The notes: generated by a model not told the origin, from the sequence alone. A DNA stretch of 64,000 bases from Brasilonema sennae CENA114 (GCF_006968745.1 NZ_CP030118.1:4554399-4618398); one strand, 5' to 3'; counted from the first letter of the stretch, positions 1-9,326 are shown. Numbers and translations are program-made.

Positions 1-630
1 CCAAATTTGATTAACAGCATAGACAGGGTATTCTTTCGGTTTTGCCGCTTTTAACTGATTTTCAAGATTTGGGGTAAGCGCAACTTTTTGCACCCATGCT
101 TTTACGTAATAGTAATCAGATGCGTTTTCCGGGTTGCCACAATAAACTTTGAAGTACCATTGATACTTATTGTCTTGCTTGAGCGCATATTGCGGATTTT
201 GTGGCAGAGTAATGCCAATGATACCAGACCTATCAGGCAGCTTCAAAGGTGTCTTGTAGATATTTTTGCCTCTCTCGTCCTGAAACACAAACTCTCCAGA
301 ACGCAAGTTAGTGGGTAAGTCGGGAAGATAAACCCAAAAGGTTGGATACTCGGAGACTGTTAATGATAAGAAAGATATCGCTTCATTGACAGTTCCCTCA
401 CCTGGAACTAATGCAGTCACGGGCTGTTTCAAGTCTGGACAGCCATTACGTCTTGCCCCTCCTTGGCGGCGACCGACAGGTGCACCACTACGTGGAAAGT
501 TCAATTTCTCAAGGCGGTTCTGTGTATTTGCATTCTTATTCTTGACTGGTTGAGCAACCTGTGGTTGCACTTGTGGAGAGTAACTCACAAGACAAAGGAG
601 TATCACAGGGATAACGCCAGCAAGTTTCAT
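1..630 (-). CDS. DUF928 domain protein, C-terminus cut by window edge
   Basis: The reading frame opens at the ATG at 630 and runs open through base 1, so 210 codons are visible and the stop lies outside. It starts with a hydrophobic secretion signal (MKLAGVIPVILLCLV), followed by the conserved Gly/Arg/Cys-rich stretch GAPVGRRQGGARRNGCP and a beta-rich region with YQWYFKVYCG. These are hallmarks of DUF928, a cyanobacterial family of unknown function. It is the last gene of a minus-strand set (sigma factor, DUF1822, CHAT-CHASE2, DUF928), and DUF928 is frequently met beside CHAT-CHASE2 genes. Periplasmic location is inferred from the signal peptide. No function is established. Confidence 0.8.
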   Translation of the reverse strand, partial: MKLAGVIPVILLCLVSYSPQVQPQVAQPVKNKNANTQNRLEKLNFPRSGAPVGRRQGGARRNGCPDLKQPVTALVPGEGTVNEAISFLSLTVSEYPTFWVYLPDLPTNLRSGEFVFQDERGKNIYKTPLKLPDRSGIIGITLPQNPQYALKQDNKYQWYFKVYCGNPENASDYYYVKAWVQKVALTPNLENQLKAAKPKEYPVYAVNQIW

Positions 631-695
631 AATTAAATATCCATATGCCGATGTTACTATATAACATCAAGATGCAATACCTGTATTCCGGAATT

Positions 696-2987
696 TTATC
701 CTCGTATTTTCCACACTACAGCCATAGCTGTTAATATTAATGTCAAAGCAGGCGGAATTAGTGGTATCCATCCAGCTTGTGTAAAGATGACAAAACAAAT
801 TCCAAATAATATTGATAGCGCTGCTGCTACCGCCAACCCAAGGTACTCTGGCTTTGAGTAGCACCTAGCTATCATTCCTCCTAGCAACGACCATATCCAA
901 ACCCAGAGTACTTCCACCCACCCAGACCACCACCACAAAACTTGTCTACCATCCTCAACAGCACTGAGGATATGGCTTATCATCTGCGCTTGCACGAACA
1001 CTCCTGGTATTTTCTTGTTGTGGGAAGGAGTCTTCCAATGATCAGAAGTGCTTGGGGCTGTAACGCCAATAAGGACAATACGATTTTTTAATAACTTTGA
1101 GTTAATTTGGCTATTGCCGCTAAGTATATCTCTAAGAGATACAGTCTCAGCAATGTTTTCTTGAGGACGCAGCGAACGATAATTCAGCAGCACTTGATAT
1201 CCTGCTGATGCATCCACTGCTTGGTAACCGCTAGTGTGTTCCTTTAATGGTTTAAACAAAACGTTGCCAATTTTTAAGTCCCCTTGTGGGGTGATATCTG
1301 CTTTGATACCTTGGTCAAGCAAATAGTGACGTGCAAGCTGAAGGCTCAAAGCATTCTCTGCCTGACAAGGAGACTTTGCCGGAGGGGTGAGATACAATAA
1401 CTGGCGACGTGCGACTTCATCAGAATCTGCCACAAAATCACTAAAACTCTGGCGTTCTTCTGGAACTTCCTCAGGAGGGTGAATACCATCAGGTGCGTCA
1501 TCAGCATCAGCAGGAATTTTGCACACTGCAAAAATACGGTCATCCTGCTTTAGGCGAGTGATTAAATCTGCATAGTTGGGGTCTACAGAGAAATCCCGAT
1601 AAATATCTATACCGATAGTTGTTGGTTGATACTGCTCAAGTTTTTGCAGCAATTGAGCAAGTGCTTTATCCGAAAGCGATCCTGTCCTTTTCATCCCCTT
1701 CTGGTTCTGATAACGAATATCTGCTTCATCAACAGTAACTATCATTAGACGTGGATCTGAGCTTTCAATTCGGGGTCGCAGTTGCATAAGATGGTCGTAA
1801 GCTTGTAATTCCCAAGGTTGTAGCATTCCCAAATAGCGCACTCCCATGACTATACTTGTGACAAGGACACTCGCCATAAGCACAGTCAGAAGTTGACGTA
1901 ATGAATCGCTTTTTTGAGTGCTTAATTCTCGCCAAGTCAGGGGGACAACTCTGGGATTTTGGATTAACACTGGTAACCAAGTCGCATTCGGAAATTTATC
2001 CTCCAAGCCTTGCAACTTTTCTCTTGCTTCCCGTGAAGCCAGATATAAAGACTTACCACTTGAAAAAGCGACCAGAAAATGCTTTAAAAATTCCTGTGCC
2101 ACTTCATCTGGTACGGGTTCCCGCATGACAATCATTTGCGGGATATTTAAAGAAGCGAACTGCCATGCTAATCCTAAACCATCACAGGAGTTAAAAATTG
2201 CTAGCTGTAAACCTTGTGCGATCGCTCTTTTTAAACCAAACTCTAACTCTTCTATTGTTAAGCTATCCGTTTTATTGATATAAATCCGACCAGTATTATC
2301 AGCAGTTTCACTATGTCCGGCGAAAAATAAAATATCCCACTGCTGCCAAAGATAATTGTTTAGCTCTTTGCGCTGTGGTTCTACCAGAAAAACTGTTTCA
2401 GCATTTGGTAAATTTTCTAACAACTGACGGTCTATTTGAACATCAATTCCATTACTATTTCCCAAAATCGCCAAAACTCTTACTTTGGGTTTACGCGGTG
2501 GTTTTGGAGGGGTTTGTGATGCTGTTGTAGTTAAGGCAAATTCTGCTAACGAATATCTACCAAAGAAATCCCACAAATGCCAAGGAATTCTCTGTAATTC
2601 CGGATTATCTGTGCGAATGAGTACTCGAATAGCTTCGTTTCGTTTTAATTCCTCGCGTAATGTGTTGTTTATACAGCGAAATTCCTGAGAATCAAACCAT
2701 CTTTGTAAGTAGTCAATTAATACTTTAGTTTTTTGGCGGCATTCTGAAATTCGTGTTGTGATAGAACCATCGTAAATAATTTCTTGTGGCTTGATGCGAC
2801 TTGGCATTCCTAAACTGCGATACTTGTGTTGCCACTGGCATAGGTAGGTAGCCAAGTCGAGACATGGTGGTAATTTGCCAGAGATTTCTATTTCTGGGGG
2901 AGCAAAATCTGAGCCAATCTCTAGTGTCACCCGAAATCCCTGGTATTCTAAATCACCATCTAACTTAAGAACAACTAACTTCGCCAT
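696..2987 (-). CDS. CHAT (caspase-like) plus CHASE2 membrane sensor protein
   Basis: This 763-residue protein has an N-terminal region (1-350) with a CHAT domain, a caspase-like cysteine peptidase fold. The probable catalytic dyad is His225 in FFAGHSE and Cys268 in FNSCDG. A membrane helix at about 365-385 leads into a CHASE2 extracytoplasmic sensor domain (about 390-690; LQAYDHLMQLRP, VTVDEADI). The C-terminus has three more hydrophobic helices and no kinase or cyclase output. I infer that an external signal read by CHASE2 controls the cytoplasmic peptidase. It sits between DUF1822 (upstream) and DUF928 (downstream), all on the minus strand. Substrate and ligand are unknown; the domain calls are firm. 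Confidence 0.9.
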   Translation of the reverse strand: MAKLVVLKLDGDLEYQGFRVTLEIGSDFAPPEIEISGKLPPCLDLATYLCQWQHKYRSLGMPSRIKPQEIIYDGSITTRISECRQKTKVLIDYLQRWFDSQEFRCINNTLREELKRNEAIRVLIRTDNPELQRIPWHLWDFFGRYSLAEFALTTTASQTPPKPPRKPKVRVLAILGNSNGIDVQIDRQLLENLPNAETVFLVEPQRKELNNYLWQQWDILFFAGHSETADNTGRIYINKTDSLTIEELEFGLKRAIAQGLQLAIFNSCDGLGLAWQFASLNIPQMIVMREPVPDEVAQEFLKHFLVAFSSGKSLYLASREAREKLQGLEDKFPNATWLPVLIQNPRVVPLTWRELSTQKSDSLRQLLTVLMASVLVTSIVMGVRYLGMLQPWELQAYDHLMQLRPRIESSDPRLMIVTVDEADIRYQNQKGMKRTGSLSDKALAQLLQKLEQYQPTTIGIDIYRDFSVDPNYADLITRLKQDDRIFAVCKIPADADDAPDGIHPPEEVPEERQSFSDFVADSDEVARRQLLYLTPPAKSPCQAENALSLQLARHYLLDQGIKADITPQGDLKIGNVLFKPLKEHTSGYQAVDASAGYQVLLNYRSLRPQENIAETVSLRDILSGNSQINSKLLKNRIVLIGVTAPSTSDHWKTPSHNKKIPGVFVQAQMISHILSAVEDGRQVLWWWSGWVEVLWVWIWSLLGGMIARCYSKPEYLGLAVAAALSILFGICFVIFTQAGWIPLIPPALTLILTAMAVVWKIRG

Positions 2988-3123
2988 AGACCCATTTGAA
3001 ATTTGGGATTTTGAAGTGTCAAAATAACATTAAACAATTGTCATTTGTTTTACACTTCGTCAAATCCTTAATAATTTAAACATAGTTCTTCCAAAAAGCA
3101 CAAGTCATTTTGTCTAGTGATCT

Positions 3124-4080
3124 TTAGGTTAGAAAAAGCTCTGTAAAGCTGACATCACCTAAAGCAACTTTAACACTAAAACGTTCTCCAATTTCGCTAC
3201 TAAAGTTTAATTGAATACTCTTTGTGTTTCTCGCGGTTGCCTGCATCACGGGTATCCCTGCTTCATCCAATACTATCAGTTCAAGTTCTTTTGGTAAATA
3301 ATTTTTACCACCTGTTGGGTACACTTTTACACCGACATTTATTTCTTCTCTTGAGACTGAGATCAGTCCTACCACTAAAGCGATGATTTGACTTTTGGAA
3401 TCTCGTCCTAAGTCTAGGAGTTTGCCTTTCTGTAGACTAGATGTTGAATTTTCTGGGTGAACTAAAGTGTGTTCAGTTCCTCGAAATCTAAAAACTAGTT
3501 CTGATTGTTGCGGATTCAAAAGCGATTCTATAGTTTGCCAACCAGCATCAACAACATTCATCAACCACTGGCTCAAGTGAATTGGCTGTTCAATTTTTTC
3601 AATTGGTTTGTTCAGGTGTATAAGCAAATCTTCAAGCGAGTTTAACTGACTTATAAGTAACTCACCATTTTCAGGAACTGTTTTAACAAATCCTAGTAGT
3701 GTTGCTTCTTCAAGCGATTGCTCAAACTGTACAGCTACATAGCCAATTCTATCTGAGGAAACTTCTGGAAGAATATGAAGAACTTGCTCGTTAGGTAACA
3801 CCGCAAGACATTCTATTTTCCCTAAACCGATAACTTCTAAATCAGCAATATCCATAAGAGTTTGTATGAGAGGGTTCCAACTTAAACTTCCTTGCCAAGA
3901 AGTTTTAATTCCCATACAACGCAAATAAAATTGAACAGCAAATACTGCCAAAGTATTGAGATAAACCTGTTTGGCTTTCTGAGGATTCCTGTGTTTGTTT
4001 CGGAAACGTTCTGCAAGTGCGTGAGCTTCTAAGCTTATCGGTACCGTAAAGGTTAAAGATTCTGATAAATTTCCTCTCAT
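3124..4080 (-). CDS. DUF1822 family protein
   Basis: This 318-residue soluble protein has the opening typical of DUF1822: a short beta segment, then an alanine/arginine-rich helix (EAHALAERFRNKH) and KAKQVYLNTLAVFAVQFYL, followed by a central PNEQVLHILPEV motif and a beta-rich C-terminus. DUF1822 is a cyanobacterial family of unknown function, commonly encoded between a sigma factor and a CHAT protein, exactly as here. The sigma gene ends 15 bp upstream, so co-transcription is likely. No enzymatic motif is visible. A partner role in the sigma/CHAT pathway is inference from neighbourhood only. Confidence 0.8.
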   Translation of the reverse strand: MRGNLSESLTFTVPISLEAHALAERFRNKHRNPQKAKQVYLNTLAVFAVQFYLRCMGIKTSWQGSLSWNPLIQTLMDIADLEVIGLGKIECLAVLPNEQVLHILPEVSSDRIGYVAVQFEQSLEEATLLGFVKTVPENGELLISQLNSLEDLLIHLNKPIEKIEQPIHLSQWLMNVVDAGWQTIESLLNPQQSELVFRFRGTEHTLVHPENSTSSLQKGKLLDLGRDSKSQIIALVVGLISVSREEINVGVKVYPTGGKNYLPKELELIVLDEAGIPVMQATARNTKSIQLNFSSEIGERFSVKVALGDVSFTELFLT

Positions 4081-4095
4081 TTGTATACCTATTCC

Positions 4096-4746
4096 TTAAT
4101 ATACCTGATTTTCACAGTATTCTTTTAACTTAGGAGAAAGCTTTTTTAGACATCTGTAATAGAAGCTGCTGACTGTAGGAACTTTCATTTCAAATTCTGC
4201 TGAAATCTCTTTCCATGATTTCCCAGACATTCTGAGCATAGCTAATGCTTGAAACGTTGCTTGGGGACATTGCTCCATATACTCATTTTTAAAAATGTCT
4301 TCTGGGTCTGATTCTATACATTCCTTGACGATTTCTGTGAGGTCTTTTGATTCTTCAGGTAAGGCAAGATTGTCTAGGTCTGTAAGAGTCATTTTTGTCA
4401 CAGAACTATGACTGAGGTTTTTACGAAGAGTATCTTTAAAAAATCGTCGTTCCAAAAGAACATTGACCCATACCAAAACCGTACCGCGTTCCGGGTTATA
4501 TTTGTCAATATTTTGACAAATATAAAGAAAAAGTTCCTGACGTGCTTCATTGTAAATATCTTGAACATTGCTGAAAAATTGACTTTTGGATGGATACCAA
4601 AGATTGCCAAAGCGCACAATGCTGTGAATTAGCTTTGTTAAGGCGATTTGCCGTTCCTGAGAATGCGGCGGGTGTCGCTGTGCAACACAAGCAAGCTGTA
4701 GCAGATACGAATCAAGTTCATCTTTGGTCATTACTTGAGACTCCAA
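4096..4746 (-). CDS. RNA polymerase sigma-70 family factor
   Basis: This 216-residue protein has a region 2-like helical part (YNEARQELFLYICQNIDKYNPERGTVLVWVNVLLERRF) and a C-terminal region 4 helix-turn-helix (FQALAMLRMSGKSWKEISAEFEMKVPTV). The architecture resembles small ECF-like cyanobacterial sigma factors associated with CHAT/DUF1822 clusters. It is the first gene of the minus-strand set and probably programs transcription in response to the membrane sensor encoded downstream. The target promoters cannot be told from this window. No anti-sigma gene is adjacent; the CHAT protease could supply that control, but this is speculation. Confidence 0.85.
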   Translation of the reverse strand: MESQVMTKDELDSYLLQLACVAQRHPPHSQERQIALTKLIHSIVRFGNLWYPSKSQFFSNVQDIYNEARQELFLYICQNIDKYNPERGTVLVWVNVLLERRFFKDTLRKNLSHSSVTKMTLTDLDNLALPEESKDLTEIVKECIESDPEDIFKNEYMEQCPQATFQALAMLRMSGKSWKEISAEFEMKVPTVSSFYYRCLKKLSPKLKEYCENQVY

Positions 4747-4869
4747 ATCTTGTTCAAGAGCTGAAGTGAACCTCTAACTCCTTCTCGCACTCGTTTTAAA
4801 CATTTTACGCAAAACCAGAGTATTTGTTACAAATATTTACATTCAGCAAGAGGTTTTGACCACACCCTG

Positions 4870-5351
4870 CCGCAATTGTGTTGGCTAGAGGTTTCTTTCT
4901 CAATTGTGTTGTCTTTCAGTCAAGTGGAAAGCCCCATCTCCTTGAGCAGGCGGTTAATGTGGCAAGCGCTAACCTTAATTCCCAATTGTTTCACCAGATG
5001 CTTGCTTAACTATTGCGCTGTCCAGCGTTTAAATGGATAGCCATACTCACGCGGACTATGGCTCGCCAGTTCTTTCAACCGAGCGAGATATTGCTCATTC
5101 ACAGTCTTGGGGCGTCCCATCGGGCGATCGCCCCAGTTATGAGCCTGACCTGTCTGTGCCATAGCAATCCAGTACCGTGCAGTTTCTTGAGCGCACAACA
5201 GTGCTTCACAGATTTGTGCTTGAGATTGACCCGCATCTGTTAGTAGCATGATTTCAATACGACGGCGATATTCTGGACGTAACTCGGCTTCTAGGCTTTT
5301 CAGCAGCAGCTTGCGCTCTCTAGGTGTTAGGTAAAGACTTTGGTTTTCCAC
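4870..5351 (-). pseudogene. Broken copy of the IS630-like HTH gene
   Basis: This is homologous over its length to the intact HTH gene at 20625-21179. The start is a GTG at 5351, preceded by a strong Shine-Dalgarno AGGAGG (5359-5364) seven bases away, better placed than any upstream TTG. The frame is broken where a conserved Trp codon TGG has become TAG (5010-5012), just after GYPFKRWTAQ. Further downstream, Arg CGA of STRPK has become TGA. Homology to the intact copy continues past both stops to about 4870. The truncated product (113 residues) still holds the whole helix-turn-helix, so residual DNA binding is possible. It is divergent from the HlyD gene at 5789, with a 55-bp box between them. 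Confidence 0.75.
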
Positions 5352-5635
5352 AGCAATTCCTCCTGGTAGAATTGACGGTGTTGGAAGTTCGTTTGAATGC
5401 TCCGCAGCGAACCTCTGCCTACTTCTCGGAATCAAAAGTCCAGGAATTGTGCAACTCGTTACAAAAATTCACATTAGTCTTGGTAGCAGTCACCTGTGTC
5501 GCTTTATCAGATGTTGAGGCTGTGACAAGGCAGCATCTACAATCAAAGATATAGCCCGTGTGAATAGTTGAGCGCATCACTACACTGTGATTTGCAAGAT
5601 AAAAGTACCTTTGTTTTTAAATATGAAAGCTTAAA

Positions 5636-5690
5636 ATAAAAAACATAATTACTTGAGTTATGCATAAAAAATAAGTTTCAAATCCTTGAA
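5636..5690 (-). promoter_or_regulatory. 55-bp HTH-locus box, copy D
   Basis: The reverse complement aligns without gaps to the boxes at 9327, 12080 and 20261. It contains TTATGCATAA and the invariant dyad CATAA-N9-TTATG. It lies between the broken HTH gene (5351, minus) and the HlyD gene (5789, plus) and points towards the HTH gene. A role as operator or shared promoter element is inferred from position, dyad symmetry and conservation. Confidence 0.65.
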
Positions 5691-5788
5691 TTTCTAGATT
5701 TAATATCAAAATATTGAAGAGGTATTAGACAATAAAGTAGCTAATTCCATCACAAGTAACTTCATTGACTGGCAGCGTGCTTATCTCA

Positions 5789-7264
5789 ATGCCAACTCTA
5801 AAGACATTCAAATCTGGAGTTCAATGGTTAGCCTGGTCAGGAGTTTTGGCTCTGGTTAGCACCGGGGGCTGGCTGGTCTACATCCAGACTCGGAATCGAC
5901 CTGCAGAATCGGTGGCGCTGCCTGTTGTCACCGTAGAACGCGGCAACATTGAAACTACAATCAATGAGAGCGGCACCCTTGAACTGCGTGGTCAACAGAC
6001 CCTCAAGTCTCCAGCAGAAGGCGCAGTTGAGCAGGTGCTAGTGCGGCTTGGAGACCAAGTCAAGTCCGGTCAGCCGCTGATTATACTGCGTAACCCCGAC
6101 CGACAAACTATCCTCGCCAATCAGCAGTTGCAAATTCAAAAACAGGAACTCACTTTAGCACGTAACCGCCAGAAAGTTGTTGAAGCCGAGGAAAAGCTAA
6201 AAGTAGCTAAACAGGAAAACCAGACAAACAAGCAGTTGCAGATTCAAAAACAGGAACTCACCGTAGCACGTAACCGCCAGAAAGTTGTCGAAGCTGAGGA
6301 ACAACTCAAAGCTGAGGAAAAGAAACTCCAAGAGCTTGAAGCTTTGGATCAAAGGGGCTTCATTCCCAAAAATGAACTTCGGACGCAGGAGGAACAGGTT
6401 CGCCGTGCGAAAACTGCTTTGTGGGAGGCGAAGTTAACCGTCAGCAGCGATACCATCGAACTCCAGAACCTTCAGCTTGAGATCCAAAATACGCAACAGC
6501 AAACGCGGGATAAAATTATGCAGGCTGAATCTGCTGTGCAGGATGCTCAGTTAGCGGTCAACAACGATACCCGTGAATTTCAGCGCCTTCAGCTTGAACT
6601 GCAAAAAATCCAGCAGCAACTCCAGAACAACGTCGTGACTGCACCAATTAATGGTAACGTTCTTGACATCAAAGTCAAGGATGGGGAAGGGGTTCAGGTG
6701 CGTACTGATCTGCTCACCCTAGGCGACTCTACCCAAGAACTGGTGTCGCTCCAGCTTTCCACCCTGAATGCGGCTAAAGTCCGGGTCAACCAATCAGCCC
6801 GCATCAGTGTCATCGGTCCCAATGCTCAGACATTCGAGGGGCGGGTGCAAAGTTTGTCTCCCATAGCAACAACCTCTAGTGGGAACGAGAGCCAAAGCAG
6901 CAGCCAACAAGCGGGGCAAGCAACGGTATCTGCTAAAGTGCGACTTAATACCCCTTCCCGCAAGCTGATTCCTGGCAGCCAGGTAAATGTCGAGATTGTT
7001 TTGCAACAGCGGCAGAACGTGGTGGTTTTGGACACGGAAGCGATTCAGCGCTCTGAAGAAAAGCCCTTTGTATTGGTGCGGGATAAACAAGGTAAGGCTC
7101 AGAAAAAAAACATCACTCTAGGGCTAGAGGGGTTGACTAATGTGGAAGTGACCTCTGGTCTGCGCCCTGGGGATCAAGTGGTGCTGCCCGCAGCTGATTC
7201 CAAATCGGAACCAGGAACGCCAACCGTTCCCGAAGACAATTCGACAGAAGGTAACAGCGAATAG
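5789..7264 (+). CDS. HlyD/MacA-type periplasmic adaptor of an exporter
   Basis: I prefer the ATG at 5789 (MPTLKTFKSG, 491 residues) over a TTG at 5765. It has an N-terminal membrane anchor (about 10-32), a lipoyl/barrel-sandwich half (IETTINESGTLELRG, AEGAVEQVLVRLGDQVKSGQPL), a long coiled coil (about 110-280), the second lipoyl half (VTAPINGNVLDIKVKDGEGV) and a beta-barrel region (SARISVIGPNAQTFEGRVQSL). This is a membrane-fusion adaptor linking an inner-membrane exporter to a TolC channel. The coiled coil carries a 108-bp duplication (from 6125 and from 6233). The gene is one base from the MacB-type permease start, implying co-translation. The upstream box D suggests control by the HTH regulator. 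Confidence 0.85.
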   Translation: MPTLKTFKSGVQWLAWSGVLALVSTGGWLVYIQTRNRPAESVALPVVTVERGNIETTINESGTLELRGQQTLKSPAEGAVEQVLVRLGDQVKSGQPLIILRNPDRQTILANQQLQIQKQELTLARNRQKVVEAEEKLKVAKQENQTNKQLQIQKQELTVARNRQKVVEAEEQLKAEEKKLQELEALDQRGFIPKNELRTQEEQVRRAKTALWEAKLTVSSDTIELQNLQLEIQNTQQQTRDKIMQAESAVQDAQLAVNNDTREFQRLQLELQKIQQQLQNNVVTAPINGNVLDIKVKDGEGVQVRTDLLTLGDSTQELVSLQLSTLNAAKVRVNQSARISVIGPNAQTFEGRVQSLSPIATTSSGNESQSSSQQAGQATVSAKVRLNTPSRKLIPGSQVNVEIVLQQRQNVVVLDTEAIQRSEEKPFVLVRDKQGKAQKKNITLGLEGLTNVEVTSGLRPGDQVVLPAADSKSEPGTPTVPEDNSTEGNSE

Positions 7265-7265
7265 T

Positions 7266-8432
7266 ATGAGTCTCACACCTTTCGACCTACTAGCTCTGAC
7301 TTCCCGCTCTTTAAGCGGCAATCCCTTGCGTTCTACCCTAACCACCCTAGGCGTTTTCATGGGTGTAGCTGCGGTGACAGCGACGCTTCAGGTCGGCAGC
7401 ATCAGTCGGGCAGTGATTGCCCGTCAAATGGCAGAGCGAGATGCCCCTCAGGTCGTAGTATACCCAGAGTCGCGATTTCTTCGGCTAGAAGACATGAAAT
7501 TCTTGCAAAAACGGCTCTTGGGCTTACAAGCAATCAGTGCGTCCAGTTCCCCAACTTCTTCTCAAACCGTATTTCAAGATCAGGAGGCGAAGAATTCTTT
7601 GATGTTGGGTGTTTCCCAAAACTTCTTGCTCACATCGGCTAAGCAATTAGTGAAGGGACGGTTCTTCACAAGAGCAGATTCTGCCAGCTATCGACCTGTG
7701 GTGGTCATTGATCAATTTCTGGCGGATAAACTTTTCAAAGGTCAAAAGCCAACGGGTAAGCGCATTTATGCTAATCGCCGACCCTATATCGTTGTGGGGG
7801 TGGTAAAGACTAATTCCGGTAACAACGAAGCACCTGAGGGTCAGCTACTAGTGCCGATTTCAGTTTACAACGCTTTAATGGGTAGTCGCGATATTGGAAC
7901 TATTTGGATGCGTCCCCGCAAACTCGAAGACCTGAAGAACTTGGAAGACCAGGCAAAAAAACTGTTGGAGCAGCGCTTTCCAAGTCAAAAATTTTATGTT
8001 GCTAACAATGTGGAAGACATCCTGGAGCAACAGAAAACCCTTGAATCCGTTTCAATGGCACTGGCAGCAGTGGGAGTCATCTCTTTATTGGTGGGTGGTG
8101 TTGGCATTGCTAATATTACTATCGCCACTGTAGCAGAGCGTACTTCTGAAATTGGTCTGAAGCTGGCGATTGGGGCAACAAAGCAGGACATCATGTTGCA
8201 GTTCATTCTTGAAGCGGCGGTTTTGAGCTTGTTAGGGGGAACTGTGGCGCTGATTACAGTGCATGGGTTAACGTTGGTGGTTGCCGATACTTTTGATTTA
8301 CCCTACCAATTTGAAAGCAGTACAGCCGCTTTGTCCTTAGGTTCAGCGCTATTGGTGGGGGTGGGCGCTGGTTTTCTCCCGGCTCTACGAGCTAGCCAGC
8401 TAAATCCTGTTACAGCTTTACGTAGCACATAG
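7266..8432 (+). CDS. MacB/FtsX-type ABC transporter permease
   Basis: This 388-residue permease has an N-terminal helix (about 20-45, GVFMGVAAVTATLQVG), a large periplasmic MacB-like core domain (50-260), and three C-terminal helices (SMALAAVGVISLLVGGVGIANI; LSLLGGTVALITVHGL; LGSALLVGVGAGFLPAL) with the FtsX signature RTSEIGLKLAIGAT. The start is one base after the HlyD stop. No ATP-binding subunit gene follows, so the ATPase must be encoded elsewhere or be lost. Tripartite MacAB-TolC-type export is the family role; the cargo is inferred to be the small secreted proteins nearby. Its last 86 codons are duplicated at 10838-11096 in a chimeric gene. Confidence 0.85.
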   Translation: MSLTPFDLLALTSRSLSGNPLRSTLTTLGVFMGVAAVTATLQVGSISRAVIARQMAERDAPQVVVYPESRFLRLEDMKFLQKRLLGLQAISASSSPTSSQTVFQDQEAKNSLMLGVSQNFLLTSAKQLVKGRFFTRADSASYRPVVVIDQFLADKLFKGQKPTGKRIYANRRPYIVVGVVKTNSGNNEAPEGQLLVPISVYNALMGSRDIGTIWMRPRKLEDLKNLEDQAKKLLEQRFPSQKFYVANNVEDILEQQKTLESVSMALAAVGVISLLVGGVGIANITIATVAERTSEIGLKLAIGATKQDIMLQFILEAAVLSLLGGTVALITVHGLTLVVADTFDLPYQFESSTAALSLGSALLVGVGAGFLPALRASQLNPVTALRST

Positions 8433-8463
8433 TATTTGTTACAACATCACGGTAAATTAATAA

Positions 8464-8489
8464 GCCCCCAATAGCAAGCTATTGGGGGC
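8464..8489. terminator. Hairpin after MacB-type permease gene
   Basis: There is a perfect inverted repeat with an 11-bp stem (GCCCCCAATAG) and a four-base loop, 31 bp after the permease stop. There is no long T-run, so it may be a pause or processing site rather than a classical intrinsic terminator. A diverged copy follows the chimeric gene at 11129-11155, part of the tandem duplication. Confidence 0.6.
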
Positions 8490-8605
8490 CATTGGTCACA
8501 AGTTAAGGTTGTGAGCCAGTTGTCAAGGGGTTTTAGGACTTGCCGTGAAAAGTCAGTGTCGGAGCAGGCCCAACGCCCGGTGCAGCTACGGACGGTCGTC
8601 AACAC

Positions 8606-8638
8606 GGAGTGACCCCCTGCATAACAGGGGGCCACTCC
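8606..8638. terminator. GC-rich hairpin downstream of the secreted-protein gene
   Basis: A 14-bp stem (GGAGTGACCCCCTG with its near-perfect complement, one G-T pair) surrounds a five-base loop CATAA. It lies about 150 bp beyond the stop of the minus-strand gene at 8788-9153, where a terminator for that gene would be expected. The surrounding sequence is markedly GC-rich and may have arrived together with that gene. Confidence 0.45.
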
Positions 8639-8787
8639 TGAACCTGATGTGCGTAGACCTCTTAACAGACTGACATTGGAAAATTCGTCCTCCCCGTAAG
8701 AGGGTGCTTACGGCGGAGCTTCACCATGCCTTGTGAAAGTGTGTCGTAAGAGGTTATTTATGAGGCTAATTCAGGCGGTTACGCCAG

Positions 8788-9153
8788 TCACGGAACAGGT
8801 TCCCATGGGCTGCAGGTGTCTGAACCTGTATCGTCTTCGCAGACACGGAACCTGGTGATGCTGCGGCTGGGTGTGGCGACGCCGCACCCAGCCTGCGACC
8901 CGTTCCCGTCCCCGATCCTGAAGGTGCTTGAGCTGCCGCTGACGTTGTACTCAGCGTAAACGCCGTTTCCATCTTGTTCCAGGTCGCAGGCACCGATGTA
9001 TTTCCTGTCGATGCGGACGCCGGCGTAGTCGGAGCCCTCCGCAGCCGTCCAATACGCCCAGCTCTGGGCGTGGGCCAGAGTACCCATGCCCGCCACCACC
9101 GCAGTGACTGCACCCGTCGTCAAGATTAAGCGGCCAATTCGTGCGAGAGACAT
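8788..9153 (-). CDS. Small secreted protein, GC-rich, actinobacterial-looking (cargo 1)
   Basis: The start is the ATG at 9153, since an AAGGAG Shine-Dalgarno (9161-9166) sits seven bases upstream. The product is 121 residues. A classical Sec signal peptide (MSLARIGRLILTTGAV...GTLAHAQS) with AHA cleavage site leaves about 90 residues rich in Gly, Ser and Asp, with four cysteines (GACDL, AGCGV, RVCED, DTCSP) that could form two disulfides. Codons are strongly G/C-ending, unlike the neighbours. Signal-peptide style and composition resemble small secreted proteins of Actinobacteria; this is an impression, not a database hit. It occupies the cargo position of the left duplicated unit, divergent from box B. 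Function unknown. Confidence 0.7.
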   Translation of the reverse strand: MSLARIGRLILTTGAVTAVVAGMGTLAHAQSWAYWTAAEGSDYAGVRIDRKYIGACDLEQDGNGVYAEYNVSGSSSTFRIGDGNGSQAGCGVATPSRSITRFRVCEDDTGSDTCSPWEPVP

Positions 9154-9326
9154 TTCTTTTCTCCTTATTTTGATTGTGATTATGTAGGTCAACCATTTGA
9201 CCTCTATTTCAATTAATTGAAATTTGTTGTTGTCAAGGCCATCGTACTTATCCAGGATTTGTGTTTGATTCGCTGGCTTATAGATTGCCTATTTCTTCTT
9301 CAATACTCTGAGATTTAATTTACAAA

